Positions 33,260 through 42,984 of a stretch of DNA of 64,000 nucleotides are shown piece after piece. The position numbers and the translations under genes are program-made. Source of the DNA: Kitagawia praeruptora (Eukaryota > Streptophyta > Magnoliopsida > Apiales > Apiaceae); the NCBI GenBank assembly GCA_037693485.1, contig CM075347.1, positions 140,276,501 to 140,340,500 of the forward strand, written 5' to 3'. Every line of letters begins with the position of its first letter. Position 1 is the first letter of the stretch. The notes under the pieces were generated by a model. It made no database searches and was not told where the DNA came from. It saw nothing but the letters and a program-made list of their open reading frames with translations.

Positions 33260-34663
33260 CTAGGTTATCTCATCTGTTTTTGTCAATAGTAAACATGCAC
33301 CTCTGTTATCTTTTAAAACCATCTTGTACAATCTGTTCATAGATTTCGTTACTTTCATGATCAGCTTATCATTCTTGTCATAAATCCATAAAAATTCACC
33401 TTTAATAAGAACTTTACTGCCACTTTCTGATAACTGACCCAAACTGATTATATTATTGCATAAGGTTGGAATAAAATATACCTCTCTTAGCATGCACTTC
33501 CTTCCATCCTCGGTTGTGAACATGATTGAGCCTTTTCCTTGTATCTGTACTGTGGAGCCATCACCAAATCGTACTGCTCCAGTAACTATCTCATCCAGTT
33601 CCTTGAACATGCTACGCAGGCCAGTCATGTGATTACTGGCCCCGTTGTTAAGATACCATATACTTGATTCATTCACCTTATCATTACCAACAACATTGAG
33701 TTTTGGGGTCATTCCTTCTTCGTTCAACAATATCATCGTTTCCTTATTGTCATCACATTTAGCCAGAAGGAGTGTGGGTTCATCACTCTCGACTTGTATC
33801 AAGTTCACTTCATTCTTTTGTTCCTTCTCTCTTCTTGCCTTACGACATTCATACTGAAAATGTCCGTAAGCACTGCAGTTGAAACATCGTATTTTACTCC
33901 TGTCTTTATAGCCTCGACTGAAATCTCTGCCTCTTGCTTCAGTATTGCTACCCGAGCCTCCTTTGCTTGCCCGTTTTATCCACTCCTCTCGTGTGAGTAG
34001 GAATTTCCCGTCCTTACTCTCCTTCTTCACCCACTCTTCTTCAGTCAAAAGAAGTTGTTGTTCACTACCACTCTCCTTTTGCCCACGCATTCTTTCCTCG
34101 TGAGCCTTCAGGGATCCAACCGTTTCCTCCACAGACATCGTCTCTAAGTCTCCAAATTGCTCGATAGCAGACAATATCTGTAGGAACTTTGTAGGTACAT
34201 CTCGAAGGATTTTCTTAACCACATAAGCTTCTTTAATTTTCCATCCCAAGGCTATGATATTTGTTACCAACCCATTCAATCTCATACAAAAATCATCAAG
34301 CTGCTCACTTTCTTTCATGGTTAGAGCTTCGAAATCAGATTTAAGTGTCTGGATTTTAGCCTTCTTCACCTTATCTGCACCCAAATGGACTGTCTTGATT
34401 GCCTCCCAAGCTTCTTTGGCACTTTCTTTATCTGCAGTGGACAACAACAAATCCTCAGCAATACCTTGATAAATAATAGCCATCGCCCGCTTATCCACCT
34501 TATCATCAACTGCAACCTTGGGATCCTTGGGTTCTATGGCTTCCCACACACCATGGGCTTTCATAAAAACTGTCATCTTCATAGCCCATGCTGTGTAATT
34601 GGTTTTTGTGAGCATTGGGTAACTTAGACCAAATGAGCTTTCTTTTCCCTTTGTGGTATCCAT
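33260..34663 (-). CDS. Copia Gag-protease
   Basis: Start taken at the ATG at 34661-34663 (MDTTKGKESSFGLSYPML), 47 bases inside the 5' LTR; the frame is open further upstream but into the PBS. UBN2-type gag (NYTAWAMKMTVFMKAHGVWE, LKSDFEALTMKESEQLDDFC), zinc knuckle CFNCSAYGHFQYEC, then the protease region WYLNNGASNHMTG. In Copia proteases this motif is D-S/T-G-A-S; here the catalytic Asp codon (33647-33649) encodes Asn, so the protease should be dead even if translated. Ends at a TAG in front of the integrase finger. Confidence 0.9.
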   Translation of the reverse strand: MDTTKGKESSFGLSYPMLTKTNYTAWAMKMTVFMKAHGVWEAIEPKDPKVAVDDKVDKRAMAIIYQGIAEDLLLSTADKESAKEAWEAIKTVHLGADKVKKAKIQTLKSDFEALTMKESEQLDDFCMRLNGLVTNIIALGWKIKEAYVVKKILRDVPTKFLQILSAIEQFGDLETMSVEETVGSLKAHEERMRGQKESGSEQQLLLTEEEWVKKESKDGKFLLTREEWIKRASKGGSGSNTEARGRDFSRGYKDRSKIRCFNCSAYGHFQYECRKARREKEQKNEVNLIQVESDEPTLLLAKCDDNKETMILLNEEGMTPKLNVVGNDKVNESSIWYLNNGASNHMTGLRSMFKELDEIVTGAVRFGDGSTVQIQGKGSIMFTTEDGRKCMLREVYFIPTLCNNIISLGQLSESGSKVLIKGEFLWIYDKNDKLIMKVTKSMNRLYKMVLKDNRGACLLLTKTDEIT

Positions 34664-34710
34664 CTTGGTGTAGTGTTTGAGTGTAAGGGTTTGTGTAAGG
34701 TAATACCAGA

Positions 34711-34970
34711 TATTAGAAATAGACAAGAGACAGAATGTAAATGCTTGATGTATTATTGAATGGAAAACTTACAAATTGAAGAGATGCTGAAAACGGACAA
34801 CATACTGCAATATTTAAACTATTATGTGATAACAGGAGATCAAGACAATATCCTTGATTCCTAATTTCACTCAACTACTTTCCAAACCAAATTGATCTTC
34901 CAAGACCTTATTCAAACAGGAAATAAACACACAAATCAGTTACGTTTAGATTAAATCAATTAATCCAACA
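34711..34970 (-). repeat. Copia (24.5 kb) right LTR (5' LTR), intact
   Basis: TATTAGAAATAG ... TAATCCAACA, 260 bp, followed by target duplication CTAGC. On the minus strand TGGTATTACC lies two bases inside it, a primer-binding site of the initiator-Met tRNA kind with a diverged 3' part. Confidence 0.95.
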
Positions 34971-34975
34971 CTAGC

Positions 34976-35321
34976 TTCATTTTTTCTTCCAAGAAAATTT
35001 TGTGAAACCGTTGAAATATCGGATTTTTTTGAAAATTTTGTAAGAAACCGTTAATAATATCCGATTTTGCCCCCTTTTTTCTCACACTGGCATGAAGAAG
35101 TTTATATAATGTTGTGTTCGGTTTGGATGAAGTTTATCACATGATGCGAGGATATGCAGCAAGCCTGAACCCTGAATGCCTAAAACACAACCACTATGAT
35201 GAAATAAGGAAAATAAGCCCGTCTTCAATTAAAAAAGATCTTGACAACACATATATACATGTCCATTCTTTTACGTTGATGGGACAAAATAAAAACGCAA
35301 CTAAAAAACATCACAAATCTA
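34976..35321 (+). other. Host sequence right of the Copia insertion
   Basis: Contains one open frame (35114-35365) beginning MFGLDEVYHMMRGYAASLNP. I do not recognise it and see no splice or domain evidence; it overlaps the PPR pseudogene start in another frame. Treated as unassigned. Confidence 0.4.
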
Positions 35322-36875
35322 ATGAAGCTAAGTCGCCCAAATCTGTTTCTTTTAGAAAATTGTAGTACGTACAATGAAATATCTCATCAAGTTCCAGGGC
35401 CATTTTATTACAACCGGCCTGTCGAATGCTCAGTAGCCTTCTTTCATTCACTGCTTTATCTCCTGCTGGTAATTAACCCTATGCTCACTCAGTTTTTGGT
35501 CAAATAAAATCACCCAATGTTTTTAAGTACAATACTATGATTAGGGCTTATCTTAATAAACCTGTACAAGCATTATCTATGTATAAATTGATGTTTAGTG
35601 TTGGGGTGTGTCCAAATAATTATACATTTCCTTTTGTTATTAAGGCTTTGTCAAGAGTTGATGATTATAGATATGGAGAGAATGTTCATGCAACTGTGAT
35701 AAAATTTGGGTATTTTCTTGATCTTCACGTAGTGAATTCTCTTTTACACATGTACGCAAATTTCGGGTTAGTGAGTGTGTTAAGTTATTTGGTGGAATTC
35801 CCGAACCAGATGTTGTTTCTTGGAATGTTGTCATTGATGATCTTGCTTAATGTGTGTGTTTTGATGAGATTTTGGTTTGTGGGGTTGAACCGAATTCGGT
35901 TACGCTTCTTGGCCACTTTCTGCTTGTACTAAAAGCAGGGAATTGTGTGTAGGAAAATTGATTCATTTGTACTAAAAGTTTGGAGATATGGATTCAGCTG
36001 AGAAATTGATTGATAGGATGAATGTGAAGACGGTATTAGGTATTGAGAAATTGATCTTTGGAGTTGTTCAAAGATATGCTTTTAGCAAATATCAGACCAG
36101 ATAGGATAACAACAATAGTCAGCCTCTAAGCTGTTTGTGGCTTTGGAGGTGCACTAAATTTAGGTGAAGCAGTTAGTTGTATCATGAAAAAACAGAACAT
36201 TACAGGGGAAGAAGTCGAAGTAGCTTTAATGGATATGCACAGCAAGTGTGGTGCTCCAGAGAAAGCTATGAATTCATTCGATGGCAATTCAATAAAATCT
36301 GTGTTGGCTTGGAGTGCCATGATCATTGGTTTAGCAACGAATGGTCTTTCCAAAGAAGCACTTGACTTCTTTGCACAGATGCAAAATGAAGATATAAAGC
36401 CAAACGAGGTCACTTTGTTTTGTCAGCATGCAGCTACGCAGGCTGGGGGTTGAGGAAGGAAGAAGGCTATATGATGCAATGGGTAAATTTTATGGCATCA
36501 CTCCAAGATCTGAACACTTCGGTTGTATGGTTGACATACTCGCATGAGCTGGGATATTACAGGAAGCAGAATTCTGTATTCGGAATTTGCCAGTCAAGGC
36601 TGATGCAGGTGTTTGGGGAGCCCTTATTGGTAGATGTAGATTGCACAATGACGTTCAGATGGGGGAGAAGGTAGCTGAAATTCTGACAGAGCTGGATCCA
36701 TCTTATTTTGGACGTTATTCTTCTCTCAAACATTTATGCTGCAGATAGTAGATGGACAGACGCAGAGAAAGTGAGGAAAAATATGAGAAATTCTGCAGTC
36801 CATAAGACTCCAGGGTATAGCTTGATTGAGCTAAGTGGAGAAATTCACCAGTTCTTGGTGGGAGATGCATCCTAG
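35322..36875 (+). pseudogene. PPR (pentatricopeptide repeat) protein pseudogene
   Basis: Pieces in several frames give the classic order of a plant PLS/E-type PPR protein. N-terminal LLENCSTYNEI then HFITTGLSNAQ (35340-35440); YAHSVFGQIKSPNVFKYNTM (35480-35540); a PPR pair with MIRAYLNKPVQALSMYKLMF and VCPNNYTFPFVIKALSRVDD (35537-35660); NVHATVIKFGYFLDLHVVNS; IPEPDVVSWNVVIDDL; EVEVALMDMHSKCGAPEKAM and SVLAWSAMIIGLATNGLSKE (36190-36360); an E-motif region ending LVGDAS and TAG at 36873-36875. At least five frameshifts or stops. PPR proteins act in organelle RNA processing, but this copy is dead. No intron is evident. Confidence 0.85.
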
Positions 36876-38116
36876 TTCTTGCCATAAAACCAGAGTTAGT
36901 GCATTGCAAGTTGAGAAACACCTCGAGTCCAATCCTTGTAAATGTGGTATAAATATGATGAAGCAGTAATATTGCGAGTCATTGAATATTTCCTTTGCAA
37001 AAAGTATGTCTACGCACTTCCTCCGAGCAAAGTAAAACAGTAAATATTAAACGGCCGGCCAAAGAATAACAAAGCAATATGGCATACAAAGCAGAACCAT
37101 ACAATCAGTGTATATGCTAATATAATTGCTTTGCAACAAGTCCCCTATTGAGTAGTAGAGACAAATGCAGAAACAGAACTAACTGCAATACTATGAAACC
37201 AATGTAATAATGATCATAAGATACATACATCAGAAATAGTCATCGTCAAGCTCTTTGACGCAAATGGTTCTGAAACCAGAAAGCTGCTGGAACTTGTTAA
37301 TTCAACTAGACAATCCCATTGCATATCCAACTCAGTAATATTTGTTGCAGAAAGAAAAGAGACACTTGATCTGCAAAAGGCCATTGTAGAAATATAAGAA
37401 CTTCAAATGGTCAATTGATCGAAGTAAGGCGTCAATACATGAGTTTTTGAATTATATAAGAACAACGGTAAGTGGATCAAGGTTAGGTGTTGTATGATGC
37501 AGAAGAAAAAAAGTATGATGGACTTGATTTAACCAACAAGTTAAAGAAGTAGGAAGTCTTTAATTTAAAACAAAAAACAAAAAGGAAATGTAAGAACAAT
37601 CCCAGTAGAGAGTTGTAAGGTACTTCTGTTTCACTAGGAGGAATCCATTTTTTATAGCCTAAACCCTTAATCTTGACTTAAGTTTAGCCGATTGTGAAAA
37701 ATCAGCAATCAAGCTTTAATAACACTACTCGACCATATGAATATGATCACCAAAATTAAGAGGGAAAAACCTGAAACCATGTTAATTGATGCTTCACAAT
37801 CGCACCCTGAAAGATCAGCAACACGTACCAAAGGCATAGCAGCTTCTCATGATGCAGCAATTCAGTGATACCCTCGGTTCAAGTTATCACTTTAATTACC
37901 ACCAAAACATTTACTATATATCTAATGACTTTTTACATATATATGAACATGCACCTCAGTTCAAGTTACAGAAGATAGCAAGTTTATATTTATATATACA
38001 CATGCAACTCAGTTCAAGTTAGAGGAGAGCAAGTCTGTTCTCCCTATTAATTTACAATTTTTTCCTTTTATAGTTTGTTACTCCTCCAATACTACTAAAT
38101 TTCGATTTCAAATTAC
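36876..38116 (-). other. Intergenic or intronic sequence, possible exon remnants
   Basis: Two exon-like stretches are suggested on the minus strand. 37785-37820 lies between TTTCAG and CAG-GTTTTT and keeps phase 0 with the exon at 38117-38188. About 37225-37372 starts after TTTTGCAG. Their joins give conflicting frames, so neither is annotated as coding. Confidence 0.35.
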
Positions 38117-38920
38117 CTCATTGCGGTCACCAGTGCATTTTTCACCAATAAGATGCCTTAAATATTCTTCAAACTCCTCATCAGGAGCCTGCATTGAAGT
38201 GATTAAATGTTCAAAATCTAACTTCTTACTAAAACTACATTTATAGAGAATGAGTATTGATTTGGCCCATCTCCGAAGCAGTTGTATCTTTTTTAGTCAA
38301 CTTATGACTGAGGTTTTGAAATCATCATCAGAAAGCAAGAATAATGGTGTGTACCATATCACTTGAGACTTTCCTTCGTTCAACTTCTTCAGCAACAGAA
38401 TCTATCTGGATACAGAAAAATGTCAAGAGAGATGAAAAGAAAAATAAGGTGTCCTATACATTCTTTAATAAAAACCCCAAATTGCTTAAATAAAACCGTT
38501 CCCTACAGATATAAATAACATATACAGTTCCAAACAGGAAAAAGTAGAGTGCTTGGTAGAGTGCTCAAGGCTAGATTGTACGATATCTGTTATAGTCCAG
38601 TAAAGTATCAGAAACTATGCACATTGAAGTAGTTTGCTCCAGAACAACTCAAGTAACATGAAAGAAACTGATTTTGAAAGCAACACTTCCACCACAACTC
38701 AATAAAGCTGACCCATGTTGCCTTTAAAAGATCATATGCAGACATTCCAAATTGGAGTTGATAAACTTTATTTTTTTAAAAAAACAAAAAGTCAACATGA
38801 AAGGGTAACTATAATGGGAAGTGGGAACAAGGGAACATACTAGACAGAGCATCTCTTTGCCAGCATTATCAAACTCAGATATTAGCAATATCATAGACGG
38901 AGCAACTTCATCCAGATATT
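38117..38920 (-). pseudogene. Unrecognised multi-exon gene, three phase-consistent exons
   Basis: Exons 38841-38920, 38355-38405 and 38117-38188 have matching splice sites (donors GTATGT, GTACAC, GTAATT; acceptors CCAG, GCAG). They join in phase: YLDEVAPSMILLISEFDNAG..., then IDSVAEEVERRKVSSDM (17 codons), then APDEEFEEYLRHLIGEKCTG... (24 codons). That phase agreement across two introns is unlikely by chance. Upstream of 38920 the frame continues as IPNENAPPPLDTRDPTP but meets TGA and TAA, so the gene is probably broken. The product is acidic and helical-looking; I cannot name it. Confidence 0.5.
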
Positions 38921-39512
38921 CTTAGATTCACGGAGTTGGGTCTCTCGTATCTAATGGAGGTGGTGCATTTTCATTTGGAATCAGGTAGGAATCAATGACT
39001 TAAAATTTCCGTGGAGGGAAGCTTCATCAGGTGAAAGACAATTTTTTTGTAGACAAGCACAATTTATTGCTTATAATCAGACAAAAAAAATCAAGTGTTC
39101 AACTATAGTTTCATTAGCGACAGTACCGAAATAACATGCATAAAGAAGGATATATAAGAAATATAAGCTTAACATGGGGCATGAAAATAATTGCGCTCAT
39201 ATATGCCGAAACAAAAAAGCACAATTCATTTAGTTTTTCTAAGAAAGTTTTGCATCTTATGCTTACACAGTAACAAACCGAACAACCTGTGGAATTTAAG
39301 ACATTAGGAAACTGAAAAAACAAAATATCCTTCGAAATGTTCACTACAAAGTCAACCTACTCGTTAGATAAAATGCAAAGTACTTTCACAGAGTCAAATG
39401 TTTGAGATTTTGGTATTGAAACAGAGACAAGATCACCAGGGCATCCTTCGGGGACCTGCAAATATTCCGATTAAAAGGATATTCAAATGTCCAAATCATA
39501 TTCGAAATGACG

Positions 39513-39517
<5 letters not shown>

Positions 39518-39543
<26 letters not shown>
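39518..39543. repeat. (GT)n microsatellite in intron 4
   Basis: Pure GT run within the intron between exons 4 and 5 of the 39.4 kb gene. Confidence 0.9.
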
Positions 39544-40788
39544 ATGCATAATTTTACTACAGTATATCGCATTACAAAAAAATATGTACTCACTGGAAAT
39601 TTCACACCGTCAAATTCAAAATTAGCCGGATCTTCGTCGTATCTCTTTGCAACACTGAACAACAAGAAAAAAAAATTAAAAATGAAAATTCCAACTGGGT
39701 TAAATGTCAATCCCAAATCAAGAGACAAAAATTTTAAACAAAGAATTAAAAAGAATCATCGTTGACAGTCTTCAATGCAAGGGAAAAAAAGTAAGGTATT
39801 CATACTATTTATAACGATTTTGAAGGAGTTTTTCTGAGTGCTTGATGGCCTGGACATTTGGATATCTGCACATGATATTGAAAAATAAAAAATAAAACGT
39901 GCATGTTAAAGCCAGCGCAAAATGCTTAAAAAGATCAATTAGCTTGAAGGAAAAGAAGGCTTACGGCGCAAAGCAGCCAACAACGCTGATTACATCCACT
40001 CCAAAAGACAAAGCATCACATTTGTATTCGTAGTGAGACAATAACTGAAACACCTCTGGATTACCAGGTCCAAAAATTTGAAATGTGTAGACATGGACGA
40101 GGACAGCATCAAAGGCCGTAAGGCTGAAGATGCCATCTCCAAAATCAGCAAAATAACCTGACATTTCTTCGAGTTCACCAGATTCAGAGGAGGCTGGAAG
40201 CCTAAAAAGTACTTTAGAATCTTGTAGAAAGGAAAAGGATAAATCAAAGTAATGGATTCGCACGGCTCTTTTGGTAAAGGAGATCACCACAAAATCATCA
40301 ACATCATCTTGATGGAAAAAAGTAGCCACGCCAGAGAAGGAAAGCGGGTGGTTGGGCATCAGGACATGGGCGGAAAGGACATGGGCGGAAAGCCAGGATC
40401 TGTAGGTGCATGATGTTGGGATGGTGGAGATAAACGAAATCGTAATTGTCAAATGAAATAGAGAGATAACACGCGTTTCCAAAAAGAAGACAAGGGAAGT
40501 TGCGATCTTGTCGACATGAAAATTCATCTACAAGAATGTCATAAGCTGGCTGGCGCAGGAGGTTCCATTCTTGTTTTTTAGGATAAAAATACTCGAATGA
40601 GCCTTGGCGGTATCCGGATATGGTATCAATAACATAGAGATTGTCATGAAGCTGAAAAACTAAAGGCTTGACTTTTCCCCGTAGCATGGAGGGGAAAGAG
40701 TCAGAAGACAATTGCTTACTCTTCATGTCAAAGGTTATCAAACCATTGTGGTTGTTTTGCTCTACTTTTACCTCTACTATTTCTTCGT

Positions 40789-40894
40789 GTGCTGAATCGG
40801 TTTCCTCAACTTGGCCACCTGCATGTGCTGAATCGGTTTCCTCGACTTGGCCACCTGCATGTGCTGAATTGGTTTCCTTGACTTGGCCACCTGC
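40789..40894 (-). repeat. 36 bp coding tandem repeat, three copies
   Basis: Units at 40789-40824, 40825-40860 and 40861-40894 encode AGGQVEETDSAH, AGGQVEETDSAH and AGGQVKETNSAH on the minus strand. In-frame 36 bp units allow length change without breaking the frame. Confidence 0.9.
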
Positions 40895-41574
40895 AAAAAC
40901 AATCTTGGATTCATAAAACCCGCAACCCATAGAAGGATAGCCCTCGAAGGAAGCTTCTTTAGTGAGAGCAGGCGAATATGATAGCTGTGTGGTCAAGTCA
41001 TTCAATCTCAGAGAGCATATCAAGTATACATGATTCTGTCCCCCATTGTTATGTTTTGCTTCCAAGCAAATATACAATTTGTTCTCAACCATCTGCAACC
41101 AGTCAATAAGAATTTTAGACAAAAAAAAATATGTACTCAAACGTATATATTAAAGTGAGGAGGAGGTAGAATCTTAGTAATTAAATCAGTCCTTCAAGAA
41201 CTTGTTCAAAACCCTAATTCATTAAACAAAGCTTTCAACGTCAGAAATTAATATCCAAATCAAAGAATCACATCAATCTCATATCCGAATCAATTTTTGA
41301 AACTCATTATCAATAATGTAGCCGTATATATTATTTAAAACCCTATCCTTGTAATCAAACTATCATGACAATCAATTTACACACATACATAAAGAAAACG
41401 CAGATTATAAAAATATAGGCGTGTGTATGTATACCTGGTCTTTAACTTTGTGATTGATATGAACGCTGCTTTGATCAAGGGCTTCTTATCTTCTTCGGTT
41501 GCTCTGATTTTGAGTAAAAAGTTTATTCATTGATAGTATTATTCAAAATTGAATAGAATTAGATTAAATATTAG

Positions 41575-42910
41575 AAAATAAATTTATTTGATAGATAGTA
41601 GTAGTATACTCAAACGATAAAAAGTAAATTTTAAAATCAAACAAATATAAGTAGTTTTTGTAAATTGAATAAAAATTTTAATGTAAAAATTCGTAATTTT
41701 CTTTTCCTTTTAATTCCGAGTAGTTTTAGTTTGATAATAATTATTAATTCATCAAAAAATTAAAGATGATTTCTTAAGTTTTGTGTGGCATATAAAATCG
41801 TCCAAATCTGTAGAGCAAAAATATTAAATTAACTGTGTGAAGCTAATAAAATAATAATATTTTTATATATTCATACTCAAATTTAATTATTTTTTTCTAC
41901 AAATTTTTCAAATTTAAGAGTTCTTATTTTAGGAATAAAATATTAAAATTTATCATATAAAATTCAATATAAATATAATTATTAAGAAAACTTTGATTGA
42001 TAATATAATTTAAATATTTAAAATATAAAAAAAAAGTCATGTAATGCACATGTCATATGCTAGTAAATAAAATATTATTTATTAGACATAGTCAATTTAC
42101 TGTTTTTTTTCTATATTTTATGTTCTAAAATTTTAGATTTAGACCATTTTACAATCCACACAAACATAATCCTACTATCAATCAAATAATTTTTTTTTAA
42201 TATTGTATCCAACGCTTCTCATCTATCTATTTTAAAGATAAATTTATATGATTGATAATAGTATTATACTCAAGTAAGAAAAAATAAATTTTAAAACCTA
42301 ATATAAGTAGATTTTCTAAATTGAATAGAATTCTCAATGTAAAAAATTCGTAATTTTCCTTTCTTTTCAATTTTCGAGTAGTTTTAATTTGATAATAATT
42401 GCGAAACCATCAATAAATTAAAGATAATTTTTTTAAGTTTTACGTGGCATTTAAAATTGTCTAAATCTAATTTTTTAAACTCAAGATAATGAAAAAATAG
42501 AAAATTGACCGTGTAAAGTATAACAAATAATAATTTTTAATATCTTTATACTCAAATTTGATTTTTTTTTTTCTTTATGTTTCCAAATTTAAGAGTTCTT
42601 TATTTTCTTAAATAAAATATTAAAATTTATTTGATAAAAATCAAATTCAGCATAAATAAAATTTAATAAATATAACTATTAAGAAAACTTTGATTGATAA
42701 TATAATTATAAATATTACAAAAAGAGTCGTGCTATAAGCTAGTAAATAAAAAATTATTATTTATTAGACTTTGCACAATCAATTTACAATTTTTACGAGT
42801 TCTAAAAATCATATTTAAACAATTTTATAACCCACAAAAACATAATCCTACTATCAATTAAATAAACTTTTAAATAGTGTATCCAACGCTTCTCATCCAT
42901 CTATTTTAAA
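41575..42910. repeat. Diverged tandem duplication, about 660 bp unit
   Basis: The order of matching blocks in 41575-42235 is repeated in 42236-42910: a TATACTCAA stretch, TTCGTAATTTTC, GAGTAGTTTTA, TTGATAATAATT, CATAATCCTACTATCAAT and ATCCAACGCTTCTCATC. Both units contain a Helitron-like 3' end near the same relative position. Confidence 0.65.
42038..42064 (+). mobile_element. Helitron-like 3' terminus
   Basis: Short hairpin CATGT-aatgc-ACATG followed seven bases later by CTAG and T, the arrangement expected at a Helitron 3' end. The 5' end was not located. A decayed counterpart (GTCGTGCTATAAGCTAGT) lies at about 42727-42744. Confidence 0.4.
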
Positions 42911-42984
42911 ATACATACTATTTTGGCCATCCAACGATCATCAATATCAATATATTCTTAATGTCTGCTAGTATTGCATTTTAA

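Larger units (their letters stand above)
24513..34970 (-). mobile_element. Copia LTR retrotransposon, split by a CACTA insertion
   Basis: 5 bp target duplication CTAGC at 24508-24512 and 34971-34975. LTRs of 260 bp: right 34711-34970; left in two pieces, 24513-24620 and 30368-30519, which add to exactly 260 bp once the CACTA element and one AAA are removed. Without the CACTA insertion the element is about 4.7 kb. Gag-protease, integrase and RT-RNase H are all recognisable on the minus strand, with one in-frame stop and one frameshift. By eye the LTRs differ at about six positions. Confidence 0.95.
39357..41515 (-). pseudogene. Five-exon plant gene of unassigned function, one frameshift
   Basis: Gene model from splice signals: untranslated exon 41435 to about 41515 (donor CAG-GTATAC); exon 2 39965-41092 starting MVENKLYICLEAKHNNGGQN directly after GTTGCAG; exon 3 39806-39865; exon 4 39594-39654; exon 5 39357-39455 ending ...VLCILSNE and TAG. 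Phases agree at every join (exon 3 is 60 bp, exon 4 is 61 bp). One extra T in a TTTT run near 40521 shifts the frame between ILVDEF and HVDKIATSLVFF; without more data this could also be a sequencing error. Exon 2 includes three 12-residue repeats and a segment (LHDNLYVIDTISG, FEYFYPKKQEWNLL) reminiscent of kelch/beta-propeller proteins, but no full kelch motif is present. The copy at 23.3 kb shares exons 2-4. Confidence 0.65.

Noticed and set aside
37225..37372. Open minus-strand stretch with SSVSFLSATNITELDMQWDC after a TTTTGCAG acceptor
   Set aside because: Its frame does not agree with the phase of the upstream exons, and no donor or stop context settles it; left unannotated.
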